8,845 nt of DNA from Candidatus Bathyarchaeota archaeon (GCA_030602935.1 JAUVYU010000019.1:1-8845), one strand, 5' to 3'; shown: positions 1-6,201, counted from the first letter of the stretch. The notes: generated by a model from the sequence alone, not told the origin. Numbers and translations are program-made.

Positions 1-823
1 GGGCCTCCTTGAGCCCCTCCACCTTGACAGGGGGGAACTCCCCGGGTCTGCGCGCCTTCCTGAGGCCCGTCCTGAGGCTGTGGCACGTGTAGACGCCTCC
101 GTACTCGGAGACCACCGATGCGAGGGCGACCAGCTCGTCGAAGCCCGCCCAGTAGCTTGGCGGGTAGTCCCTCCCGACGCTGATACCCTTGCAGCCGTCC
201 TCCATGGCCTGCCTGACGAGGACCTTCATCTCCTCGACCTCCTCGGGGGTCGCGTGGCGCTTGGAGTCGTGGCTCATCACCACATGCCTGATGGGGTGGT
301 GGCCAAGGATGGGTACGTAGTTGGGGCTGAGGCCCTTGCCCTCGACCTCCTTCATGAAGTCGCCCATGGTGTGCCAGCTGACCTCCCAGCCGTACATCTC
401 CATGTGCTTCTCGTTGAACGCGTCCCTGTCAACGAGGTTGACGGGGTAGTACATGTCCGGGCTGAGGTCGTAGTAGAGGTCGTAGAGCCCCATGCCGAGG
501 CTGACCTCGTCCTCGAAGGGCGCCGGGCTGGAGCCGCAGTTCCCCCCCACGAAGGTGGTTATCCCCTGGCGTAGGAAGCCGCCTGCCTGGGGGTAGTAGA
601 GGATCGTCATGTCCCCGTGGTTGTGGACGTCGATGAACCCGGGGGTGACGACCTTCCCCTCTGCGTCTATGACCTCCTCCGCCTCCTTGGCGAGGTCTCC
701 TTCAACCTTCCCCACCGCCTCGATGCGGTCGCCCTTCACGACGACTGCGCCTTTGTAGGCTGGTGAGCCGGTGCCATCAACGATGGTCGCGTTCTTGATC
801 AGGATGTCGTAGTCATCCGACAT
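1..823 (-). CDS. N-acyl-D-amino-acid deacylase (D-aminoacylase) family amidohydrolase, C-terminus missing
   Basis: Reading the reverse strand from the ATG at 823-821 gives 274 codons open to the window edge, about half of the usual 500-570 residues. The protein begins with the amidohydrolase beta-sandwich start (DILIKNATIVDGTGSPAYKG), followed by FIDVHNHGD at residues 63-71, whose two His are the expected metal ligands. GGNCGSSPAP (93-102) carries the Cys (C96) that bridges zinc in D-aminoacylases. GHHPIRHVVMS (174-184) and YTCHSLRTG (246-254) match the family's GHxxxRxxVMG and YxxHxR blocks. The family hydrolyses N-acyl-D-amino acids to D-amino acid plus carboxylate, in the cytoplasm. VGRDYPPS at 216-223 departs from the usual STGLxYxPG, so the substrate is uncertain. 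No SD precedes the start. The gene is divergent from the OsmC gene at 926. Family call is strong; exact substrate is not known. Confidence 0.88.
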   Translation of the reverse strand, partial: MSDDYDILIKNATIVDGTGSPAYKGAVVVKGDRIEAVGKVEGDLAKEAEEVIDAEGKVVTPGFIDVHNHGDMTILYYPQAGGFLRQGITTFVGGNCGSSPAPFEDEVSLGMGLYDLYYDLSPDMYYPVNLVDRDAFNEKHMEMYGWEVSWHTMGDFMKEVEGKGLSPNYVPILGHHPIRHVVMSHDSKRHATPEEVEEMKVLVRQAMEDGCKGISVGRDYPPSYWAGFDELVALASVVSEYGGVYTCHSLRTGLRKARRPGEFPPVKVEGLKEA

Positions 824-885
824 TGGAATCGTAGATAAGGAGGTCAAATGGAGGCTTAACGTTTTGGGAGGGGGTTCCAGCGATA

Positions 886-910
886 AGATATTTATTTCCT
901 AAAAGTAAAT
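886..910 (+). promoter_or_regulatory. A/T-rich promoter region between divergent genes
   Basis: The 102-bp gap between the amidohydrolase (start 823, -) and the OsmC gene (start 926, +) contains one A/T island in GC-rich surroundings: GATATTTATTTC at 887-898 followed by CTAAAAGTA at 899-907. The second box lies about 24 bp before the OsmC ATG, which would give a nearly leaderless transcript; the first would give a leader of about 10 nt. On the reverse strand the same island lies 65-75 bp before the amidohydrolase start and could serve it with a leader of about 40 nt. No SD is seen for either gene. Which box is used is inference. Confidence 0.45.
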
Positions 911-925
911 GACTCTGGAACCTCA

Positions 926-1315
926 ATGAGCTTAAAGGTTACACAGGTCGAAGGAGGACTGTTCAAGGCCGAATACAGGGGTGCTGAGGTCATCGCCGGA
1001 AGAGTCGACCCCGACAGCCCCTACGTCGGCATCAGCCCGGGCAACCTGATGGTGGCAGCTCTGGGGATGTGCAACGGCGTCTACGTCGAGGACTATCTTC
1101 GGAGGGAGGGCATCGAGTATGACAGTCTCGAGATCACTGTAAATAGGAAGTACGAGCGGGACCTTCCGCGTGCAACGGAGTTCGATATACAGATAGACCT
1201 CCGAGGAGACCTGAGCGAGGAGGAGAGGAAGGGCGCCCTTGAGGCAGCTCGACGATGCTACGTCGGGAACACCTTCGAGGGCACGCCGAAGATCAACGTC
1301 AGCCTGACTGGTTGA
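926..1315 (+). CDS. OsmC/Ohr-family protein
   Basis: A 129-residue protein, close to the usual 135-145 of the OsmC/Ohr family. It has the family's two redox cysteines in context: C49 in SPGNLMVAALGMCNGVYVED (the peroxidatic position, at the start of the long central helix) and C111 in ARRCYVGNTFEGTP (the resolving position). In characterised members this dithiol pair reduces organic or fatty-acid hydroperoxides in the cytoplasm using dihydrolipoyl or other small thiols. Many archaeal paralogues are unassigned, and the family also holds members of unknown role. The start at 926 has no SD but lies about 25 bp after an A/T box. The gene ends exactly where the convergent flavoprotein gene ends (stop at 1313-1315, the other at 1316-1318). 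Likely an oxidative-stress protein; substrate not shown. Confidence 0.85.
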   Translation: MSLKVTQVEGGLFKAEYRGAEVIAGRVDPDSPYVGISPGNLMVAALGMCNGVYVEDYLRREGIEYDSLEITVNRKYERDLPRATEFDIQIDLRGDLSEEERKGALEAARRCYVGNTFEGTPKINVSLTG

Positions 1316-1861
1316 TCAGAGCCCTCTGCCTATCTCCCTGCCTCTTTCAAGGAGGTCTTCCCTTTTTTCAACTGGATTACTGCCCGTGGACTCGGCTTTC
1401 AGGCTGGCGACGACCTCCATGTTCCAGTAGTGCTCAAGCCTTCCCTTCATCCACTCCAAAACGTAGTCGTACCTGTCTGGGTTCTTCGCACCCTGTGTGA
1501 TGACCGTGACCGCTTTGACTCCGTCGGGGAAAAGTCTCCGGTACTCCTCGCCGTGGGTCCTGCTGTAGTAGTGGAGACGGTCGATGAACAGCTTCGTCCG
1601 GGAGCTGACGTGGTCGTAGTAGATGGGGGTCCCCAGTACCAATGCGTCCATGGTCTCCAGGTGGGGGTAGAGTCTCGCCATGTCGTCCTTGGGATATTCA
1701 AGCACCCCGCCGCTGGCCTGGATTGGACCGATCTCCATGTCGCTGAGGTAGAAGATATCGGCGATGTGACCCGCTGAGATCGCCCCAGCGAGGACCGCCT
1801 CGACCAGCTTCGCCGTGTGCCCTTCGTTATGGGGGCTTCCCACTATGCCTAGAACCTTCAT
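1316..1861 (-). CDS. Flavodoxin-fold NAD(P)H-dependent FMN reductase family protein, cysteine-free
   Basis: A 181-residue protein with a flavodoxin-like fold. The FMN-phosphate loop is GSPHNEGHTAKLVEAVL (residues 8-24), matching the family's GSPRxxGNT pattern. TPIYYDHVSSRTKLFIDRL (78-96) matches the tPiYwgsxsaxxKxfiDR block typical of NADPH-dependent FMN reductases and iron-sulfur flavoproteins. Between them, where iron-sulfur flavoproteins carry CxxCxxC before a DDM motif, this protein reads IGPIQASGGVLEYPKDDM (44-61). The DDM is kept but all cysteines are gone, and the whole protein contains no Cys. It therefore probably binds FMN but no 4Fe-4S cluster. The ATG at 1859-1861 has no clear SD. 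It converges on the OsmC gene with no spacer, so the two are not co-transcribed. Likely a cytoplasmic quinone, flavin or nitro-compound reductase; the acceptor is unknown. Confidence 0.82.
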   Translation of the reverse strand: MKVLGIVGSPHNEGHTAKLVEAVLAGAISAGHIADIFYLSDMEIGPIQASGGVLEYPKDDMARLYPHLETMDALVLGTPIYYDHVSSRTKLFIDRLHYYSRTHGEEYRRLFPDGVKAVTVITQGAKNPDRYDYVLEWMKGRLEHYWNMEVVASLKAESTGSNPVEKREDLLERGREIGRGL

Positions 1862-1910
1862 CGTGGATACCTACGTGAAGACGCGGTCATCGGTTATCAG
1901 TTTTTCCAAG

Positions 1911-1920
1911 GTGCATGCAC
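1911..1920. repeat. 10-bp perfect palindrome in a divergent intergenic region
   Basis: GTGCATGCAC is a perfect inverted repeat. It lies in the 111-bp gap between the flavoprotein gene (start 1861, -) and the racemase-family gene (probable start 1973, +). Its place between divergent starts would suit an operator. However, a perfect 10-bp palindrome is expected about eight times by chance in a window this long, so this is only a candidate. Confidence 0.25.
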
Positions 1921-1956
1921 AACAGATTTCTACATAGTCAGGCAACTCAACATGAA

Positions 1957-1963
1957 GAGGAGG
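1957..1963 (+). promoter_or_regulatory. Shine-Dalgarno deciding the start of the racemase-family gene
   Basis: GAGGAGG sits 9 nt before the ATG at 1973. The longer reading would start at ATG 1952, which has no SD and adds only a basic heptapeptide (MKRRKRE) before the first beta strand. The 1973 start, MRIDVVMLISG, puts the protein's beginning where family members normally begin. Confidence 0.65.
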
Positions 1964-1972
1964 AAAAGGGAG

Positions 1973-2695
1973 ATGCGGATAGATGTCGTGATGCTTATCT
2001 CCGGGCTAGACCCCGAGGCACTCAGGCGAAGGGAAGAAGGCCTCAAGTCCTATGCCTCGGAGGGGACCGATGTACGCCTCGTCACCACGAGGAACGCGCC
2101 CCCGTCGGTGGAGTCCTTCGCCGAGATGGAGCTGGCTGCCCCAGGGATACTCGAACGGGTTGTGGAGAGCGAGAGGGAGGGAGCGGATGCGGTGGTGATC
2201 TGGGGGGGCCACGATCCCTCTTTGATAGCGGCGAGGGAGCTGGTGGACATACCTGTCCTGGGACCCGGCATGGCCTCGATGTACGTCGCATCCGCCCTGG
2301 CTGAGAGGTTCGCCCTCCTCGTGCAGCTCCCCCAGGTCACGGAGATAGCCAGGCGCCAGGTAAGGGCCCTCAGGCTTGAAGCCCGGTGCACCGGCATCTA
2401 CCCAGTCGGCATCCCCGTCCTCAGGCTTGGGAGGCCAGAGAGCTTCGAACAAGTCTTGGAGACGGCGGTCACGGCGGTCGAGGACGGGGCTGACGCCATC
2501 TGCTTCGGCTGCATGGCGCTCAACGACCACGCCGACAGGCTGTCTGAGGCCCTCTCCAGTACCCATCTAGGGGCCCTCGTCATCCATCCCGGGAGGGCGG
2601 CGATACGCCTTGCCGAGCTTCTCGTGGAGATGGGGCTCTCACACAGTAAGAGGAGCTATCCGGCCCCCAGGAAGGAGATCAGTTTCCCCTCCTAG
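1973..2695 (+). CDS. Asp/Glu/hydantoin racemase superfamily protein lacking the first catalytic Cys
   Basis: A 240-residue protein from the preferred start (247 if begun at 1952), the usual size for this superfamily, which also includes maleate isomerase and arylmalonate decarboxylase. Two-Cys racemases carry one Cys in a loop like IACFGDPGL and a second in LGCxGM. Here the first block reads VIWGGHDPSLIAARELVDIPVLGPG (residues 75-99), with Gly (G78) where the first Cys belongs. The second block, ICFGCMAL (176-183), keeps the Cys (C180). A single Cys at the second site with Gly at the first is the arrangement of arylmalonate decarboxylase, so classical two-base racemisation looks unlikely. The stop overlaps that of the convergent PfkB gene by 4 bp. 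Cytoplasmic, substrate unknown. Superfamily call firm; activity is inference. Confidence 0.82.
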   Translation: MRIDVVMLISGLDPEALRRREEGLKSYASEGTDVRLVTTRNAPPSVESFAEMELAAPGILERVVESEREGADAVVIWGGHDPSLIAARELVDIPVLGPGMASMYVASALAERFALLVQLPQVTEIARRQVRALRLEARCTGIYPVGIPVLRLGRPESFEQVLETAVTAVEDGADAICFGCMALNDHADRLSEALSSTHLGALVIHPGRAAIRLAELLVEMGLSHSKRSYPAPRKEISFPS

Positions 2696-3645
2696 AGGGA
2701 GAAATCGGTTTCCTCCTCATGCTCCATCATGAACCTGTCTATCTCAGCCTTCGTGGGGACGTTCACGCCCGCCCCCATCTTGGTGACCTTCACCGCTCCG
2801 ACGATATTGGCGAATCTTGCCGCTTTCTTCTGGGGCCAGCCGGCGAGATAACCGTAGGCCAGTGCTGCGTTGAATGCGTCTCCTGCCCCGGTCGTATCGA
2901 CGGCTCTGACATCGTAACTTGGGATCCTCTCAAAGCCTGAACCGCTGTTCACGGCGCATCCTTCTCCACCCAGTTTCAAGACGACTGTCTCAACTCCGTC
3001 ATCGCGGAGGGTTCCAGCTGCTTCCTCTAGGTCGGAGATTGCCGTCAGGAGCTCCAGCTCTCGAACATTCAGGGAGATGAGCTTGGAGGCTCCGATGACC
3101 TGTTCTCTTACCCTCTCGTCGACCCGGTTGATGATGGGGCTCGGGTCGAAAAAGATGGGTATACCGACACCTCTGGCTATCTCAACTGATTTGAGGGCGG
3201 CGTCCCGGAGAGGTGAAGTAGCTAGGGCGTAGCCTGAGACGTAGAGCAGACGCGAGGACCGGATATGCTCTGGTTCGATTCGTTCAGGCGTCAGATGTTC
3301 GGTGGCGCCCGGGAAGCCGATGTAGGCGTGGTCACCTCTTTCGTCCACCATGCAGATGCATGAGGAGGTCCTGACGCCCTCCTTGACGCATATCCTTGAG
3401 ACGTCGACCCCCTCGGACCTCAAGCCCTCGACGAAGAAGACGCCGAGGTCGTCGTCTCCCACGCAGTCCACGATGCCCGCTGCGAGGCCCAGCCGACTCG
3501 CCTGAATCAGGAAGTTGGAGGCCCCCCCGAGCTGCCAAGTCATCCCCTCGCCCACCACGGAGTCCTCGTTTCCAGCTGGGAAGCGGGGGACCGGGATAAC
3601 TATGTCGACGACGGAGTCTCCCACGGTGACGACGTCGAGGGGCAT
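2692..3645 (-). CDS. PfkB/ribokinase-family carbohydrate kinase
   Basis: A 317-residue ribokinase-fold kinase of standard length. Visible signatures are: GGASNFLIQASRLGL (residues 40-54) followed by VGDDDLG (62-68), the PfkB N-terminal signature; NVRE (193-196), the NxxE Mg/phosphate motif; and DTTGAGDAFNAALAYGYL (250-267), the C-terminal signature with the GAGD anion hole and catalytic Asp256. The family transfers ATP phosphate to sugars or nucleosides. It lies 4 bp downstream of the ADP-ribosylglycohydrolase gene, whose final codons supply its SD, so the two proteins should be made together. That pairing recalls E. coli yegU-yegV and suggests the substrate is the pentose or nucleoside freed by the glycohydrolase; this is inference. 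It overlaps the convergent racemase-family gene by 4 bp. Confidence 0.9.
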   Translation of the reverse strand: MPLDVVTVGDSVVDIVIPVPRFPAGNEDSVVGEGMTWQLGGASNFLIQASRLGLAAGIVDCVGDDDLGVFFVEGLRSEGVDVSRICVKEGVRTSSCICMVDERGDHAYIGFPGATEHLTPERIEPEHIRSSRLLYVSGYALATSPLRDAALKSVEIARGVGIPIFFDPSPIINRVDERVREQVIGASKLISLNVRELELLTAISDLEEAAGTLRDDGVETVVLKLGGEGCAVNSGSGFERIPSYDVRAVDTTGAGDAFNAALAYGYLAGWPQKKAARFANIVGAVKVTKMGAGVNVPTKAEIDRFMMEHEEETDFSL

Positions 3646-3649
3646 CTCG

Positions 3650-4651
3650 CTACCTCCTTGAGTGCTCTATGAGCTTCAGGGCCACATCTTTGAGGTCCAG
3701 GTCGCTCTCCTCTTCTACCTGCCTCACCATCTCCGGTGAGAAGGATTCTATCCCCTTGAGGGCTCCGGCGATGCCGCCAACCATGGAGGCTATGGTGTCC
3801 GTGTCGCCTCCCAAGTTAGAGACCGCGATTATCGCCTCCATGGGGTCGCCTCCCGCGGCGTGGAAGAGGCCGAAGACGGTGGGTATTGAGCTCACGCAGG
3901 CCACATCGGCCCCGATGTAGTCGTAGAGCACCGCGGTGGCCTCGGATGGGTCCATGCCCTCTGTCAGGTCGATGGCGAGCTCGATCCTCTTCTCGATGGA
4001 GGGGAGGGTTACCTGTCGCCCCCGTTTGGCTCCCAATGCAGAGCACTCCAGAGCAGCCTTGACCGCGGAGTCGACTGTTGAGGCGGGGGTCAGGGCCTCC
4101 GCTATCGCTCCGGCGACGGCTGAGGCCGCTGAGATTGCAACGCTAGTGCCGTGGCTCGGGAGGCATGTCTTCTCGACGTCGTCGAGGAGCTTCTCCCTGT
4201 TGCCGACGTTGATGATGCCGATGGGGGAGATCTTCATGGCCGCCCCGTTGGTGACGCCCTGCCTGCCGGTCTCCCGGGGGTCCTTCCCCTCCATGAGGCC
4301 TCTGATGGCGCGGGAGGTGCTGGGGCCGATGAGGCCGGATTCGAGGAGCTTCCTGTCCGTGGCCCATTTCAGGATGCGCCTCGCCATGCCCTCAGGGGTC
4401 GCGCCGCCATCCTCCAGGAGCATCTCGACGACGAGCATAGTGAGCTCGGTGTCGTCTGTGATGTGCCCGGCCTTCAGGCCGTCGTGGTAGGGGTGTCCCG
4501 GGGGCGCGTCCAGAAGCTTCTCGATGCGTCCGTATCTCTCCACGATCTCATGGGGCAGGAAGGCGGACGCGGGCATCCCCATGGCGTCACCCACAGCGAC
4601 TCCAGCCAAGCACCCGTGCACTCTGTCTAGGAGTTCATATTGACTAGGCAT
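3650..4651 (-). CDS. ADP-ribosylglycohydrolase (ARH/DraG) family protein
   Basis: A 333-residue all-helical ARH-family protein, full length. Motifs in order: GCLAGVAVGDAMGMP (residues 13-27); ITDDTELTMLV (64-74), with the T-D-D-T metal-binding residues 65-68; TNGAAMKISPIGI (134-146); SHGTSVAIS (166-174); and SNLGGDTDTIASMVGGIAGAL (278-298), with D283 and D285 as further Mg ligands. Family members cleave N- or O-glycosidic bonds to ADP-ribose or related ribosides in the cytoplasm with a two-Mg centre. It is first in a two-gene operon with the PfkB kinase (4-bp gap), which points to a catabolic riboside role more than reversal of protein ADP-ribosylation, because no ADP-ribosyltransferase is nearby. 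The start at ATG 4651 has no SD; an A/T box lies 33-40 bp upstream. Confidence 0.9.
   Translation of the reverse strand: MPSQYELLDRVHGCLAGVAVGDAMGMPASAFLPHEIVERYGRIEKLLDAPPGHPYHDGLKAGHITDDTELTMLVVEMLLEDGGATPEGMARRILKWATDRKLLESGLIGPSTSRAIRGLMEGKDPRETGRQGVTNGAAMKISPIGIINVGNREKLLDDVEKTCLPSHGTSVAISAASAVAGAIAEALTPASTVDSAVKAALECSALGAKRGRQVTLPSIEKRIELAIDLTEGMDPSEATAVLYDYIGADVACVSSIPTVFGLFHAAGGDPMEAIIAVSNLGGDTDTIASMVGGIAGALKGIESFSPEMVRQVEEESDLDLKDVALKLIEHSRR
3652..3659 (-). promoter_or_regulatory. Strong Shine-Dalgarno embedded in the end of the upstream gene
   Basis: On the reverse strand AAGGAGGT lies 6 nt before the PfkB ATG (3645-3643). Its bases come from the last codons of the ADP-ribosylglycohydrolase gene (TCA AGG AGG TAG, encoding S-R-R-stop). 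Ribosomes finishing the first gene release next to the second gene's start, the usual layout for translational coupling. Confidence 0.75.
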
Positions 4652-4683
4652 AAAGCTCTCTCAGTGCGAAAAAGACCTTCATT

Positions 4684-4691
4684 GTTTTTAG
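4684..4691 (-). promoter_or_regulatory. Putative TATA box for the ADP-ribosylglycohydrolase operon
   Basis: CTAAAAAC on the reverse strand, centred about 36 bp before the ATG at 4651, within a T-rich stretch (4684-4697 on the + strand). Initiation about 25 bp downstream would give a leader of about 10 nt, which matches the absence of an SD. A weak match to the archaeal TATA consensus; spacing is the main support. Confidence 0.4.
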
Positions 4692-4734
4692 AGTTTTGCG
4701 AACGCTGAATTATGCGGTCATCATTACAACGTAG

Positions 4735-4884
4735 ATCACTGAGCCGGCCATCAAGTATGAGAAGGGATCCTACCAAGCGTGGGGTATCCAAATCTCTGTC
4801 GAATCCTTCGCCGTGAAGGGGCTCGCCGCTCCGGGGACCCTTGAGAGGGTTCTGAGAAGCATTAAAGGGGAGTTTGATGGCTGA
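4735..4884 (+). pseudogene. 49-codon coding-like remnant, no start codon
   Basis: This reading frame has codon choice much like the real genes (mostly G or C in third position, AGG and GAG use) and ends in TGA at 4882-4884. The peptide is ITEPAIKYEKGSYQAWGIQI followed by SVESFAVKGLAAPGTLERVLRSIKGEFDG. It has no in-frame ATG. The frame is closed just upstream by TAG at 4732-4734, before which VLRTLNYAVIITT can be read in the same frame. It may be the 3' end of a decayed gene broken by a nonsense change or deletion. I do not recognise the family. It lies between the ADP-ribosylglycohydrolase promoter and the rdhA-like promoter, where no intact gene fits. Chance coding-like sequence cannot be excluded. 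Confidence 0.35.
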
Positions 4885-4907
4885 TCATAGCCTGCTCGAG
4901 GAAGGAA

Positions 4908-4917
4908 TATATAAAAA
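4908..4917 (+). promoter_or_regulatory. Archaeal TATA box of the reductive-dehalogenase-like gene
   Basis: TATATAAAAA, preceded by the purine-rich GAAGGAA (a possible BRE), stands out in the GC-rich context. Its centre is about 24 bp before the ATG at 4936, so transcription should start at or within a few bases of the A of the start codon. This predicts a leaderless mRNA and agrees with the lack of an SD. Confidence 0.75.
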
Positions 4918-4935
4918 TAGTAATACTCTCCAGAT

Positions 4936-6201
4936 ATGGCCACCCAGACGAGCCGTAAGTATCGACTTCGCGACGATTATCGGCGTTTCGACCAGAAGAA
5001 AGAGATGTTCTGCAGGAGCATCTGGGACACAGAGTTCGCTGAGACCCTCACGGTCCCGAACTACGCTAAGGCCATGATAGGCAAGGCTTTGGAGCAGGTG
5101 AAGGCGGGGCATGAGGGGTTCGCCCTCAGGGAGATGGCGCTCTGCTGGGCATCCTGGACCATCGCCTCCATGGAGAACGCTGGCCCAGGCTGGCGCGGGG
5201 GCAACAGGGGGCTCTTCTCCTGGAGTCCCCTGGGGGCCAGCACAGCCGCACACTCAGGTGCCCCGCTGTGGAGGTACGCCGGGGTCAACGCTGAGGATGT
5301 CGATGATGTCGTGGCGGTCACGAGGAGCATCAAGAAGATAGCCCGCGCGTTCGGGGCGACCGAGGTGGGTGTAGCGGGTCTGGACCGGCGGTGGGTTTAC
5401 TCTAACTGGTGGAGCAGGTACACCCAGGAGGGAGGGGAGATCAGGTTCTCCGACGAGATGGAGGACCCTGAGGAGTACACAGAGCCGACTGAGCTCCCCG
5501 ACGGCACCCGTGTGATACCCACAGGTATGAAGCATGTAATCATCCTCGGGGTCGAGAGGGGCTACGAGGCCATAGAAACATCCCCCGACAGCGTCGCCGG
5601 CTGCGAGACGGGGATGGGCTACTCAAAGATGACGTTCACGACCCCCACCCTCGCCGAGTACATCAGGAATCTCGGTTATAGCGCCATACCCATGGGGAAC
5701 GACACGGCCCTCAGTGTACCAATGGCTATAGAAGCAGGGCTGGGGCAGCTTGGGAGGAACGGCCTCCTCGTGAACCCGAAGCACGGCTCTAGGCTCGCGC
5801 TCTCGAAGATTCTCACAGACATGCCCCTTGTTCACGACTCAGCTGTCGAGTTCGGGCTGACGGAGTTCTGCGATGTCTGCAAGAAATGCGCCAAGCATTG
5901 TCCATCTCAAGCCATCTCCTACGAGGAGCGGAGCCATGAAGGGCCGACGTTCTCAAATAACCCCGGCTCGCTGAAGTGGTTCCTCCACCCGGAGAGATGT
6001 ATGAGGGTCTGGACTGACCTAGGCGAGGATTGCTCCAACTGTCTGCGGAGCTGCGCCTTCAACAAGCCGCCGGGGATCCTCCACGACGTGGTCAGGGGGA
6101 TCATTGCCAACACGTCGGCCTTCAACAGGCTATTAGTGTGGCTGGATGACGCCATGGGATACGGTAAGAAGAAGAGCTCCAGCTCCTTCTTTGGATACTA
6201 G
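4936..6201 (+). CDS. rdhA: Reductive dehalogenase-like corrinoid iron-sulfur protein (RdhA family), no Tat signal
   Basis: A 421-residue protein with the RdhA layout. The central block runs from YSKMTFTTPTLAEYIRNLGY (229-248) through AIPMGNDTALSVPMAIEAGL (250-269) to GQLGRNGLLVNPKHGSRLAL (270-289) and LTDMPL (293-298), and matches the corrinoid-binding and active-site region of reductive dehalogenases. Y229 is my guess for the catalytic Tyr. Two 4Fe-4S motifs follow: C312, C315, C318, C322 (CxxCxxCxxxCP) and C355 plus C366, C369, C373. In the second the usual CP is CA. The N-terminus (MATQTSRKYRLRDDYRR) has no twin-arginine motif followed by a hydrophobic stretch, so the protein should stay in the cytoplasm, and no rdhB-like anchor gene adjoins it. 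It may reduce organohalides or another substrate through cob(I)alamin. QueG-type reductases are related, but these motifs fit RdhA better. Confidence 0.82.
   Translation: MATQTSRKYRLRDDYRRFDQKKEMFCRSIWDTEFAETLTVPNYAKAMIGKALEQVKAGHEGFALREMALCWASWTIASMENAGPGWRGGNRGLFSWSPLGASTAAHSGAPLWRYAGVNAEDVDDVVAVTRSIKKIARAFGATEVGVAGLDRRWVYSNWWSRYTQEGGEIRFSDEMEDPEEYTEPTELPDGTRVIPTGMKHVIILGVERGYEAIETSPDSVAGCETGMGYSKMTFTTPTLAEYIRNLGYSAIPMGNDTALSVPMAIEAGLGQLGRNGLLVNPKHGSRLALSKILTDMPLVHDSAVEFGLTEFCDVCKKCAKHCPSQAISYEERSHEGPTFSNNPGSLKWFLHPERCMRVWTDLGEDCSNCLRSCAFNKPPGILHDVVRGIIANTSAFNRLLVWLDDAMGYGKKKSSSSFFGY

Noticed and set aside
80..574. 164-codon + strand frame opposite the amidohydrolase
   Set aside because: It mirrors the reverse-strand gene at 1-823, which carries clear D-aminoacylase motifs; the peptide has low-complexity Val/His/Leu-rich composition typical of an antisense frame.
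2006..2566. 186-codon - strand frame within the racemase-family gene
   Set aside because: The + strand frame has recognisable superfamily blocks; this one has no family features and arises from high GC content.
3936..4490. 184-codon + strand frame opposite the ADP-ribosylglycohydrolase gene
   Set aside because: The reverse-strand protein has all ARH motifs; this frame is Ser/Met/Arg-rich and has no promoter or SD.
4936..4990. Possible twin-arginine signal (YRRF at residues 15-18 of the RdhA-like protein)
   Set aside because: The residues after RRF are charged (DQKKEMF) and no hydrophobic stretch follows, so it cannot act as a Tat signal.
4874..5077. 67-codon + strand frame starting before the rdhA-like gene
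   Set aside because: It spans the TATA box and predicted transcript start at 4908-4938, and runs out of frame into the rdhA-like gene.
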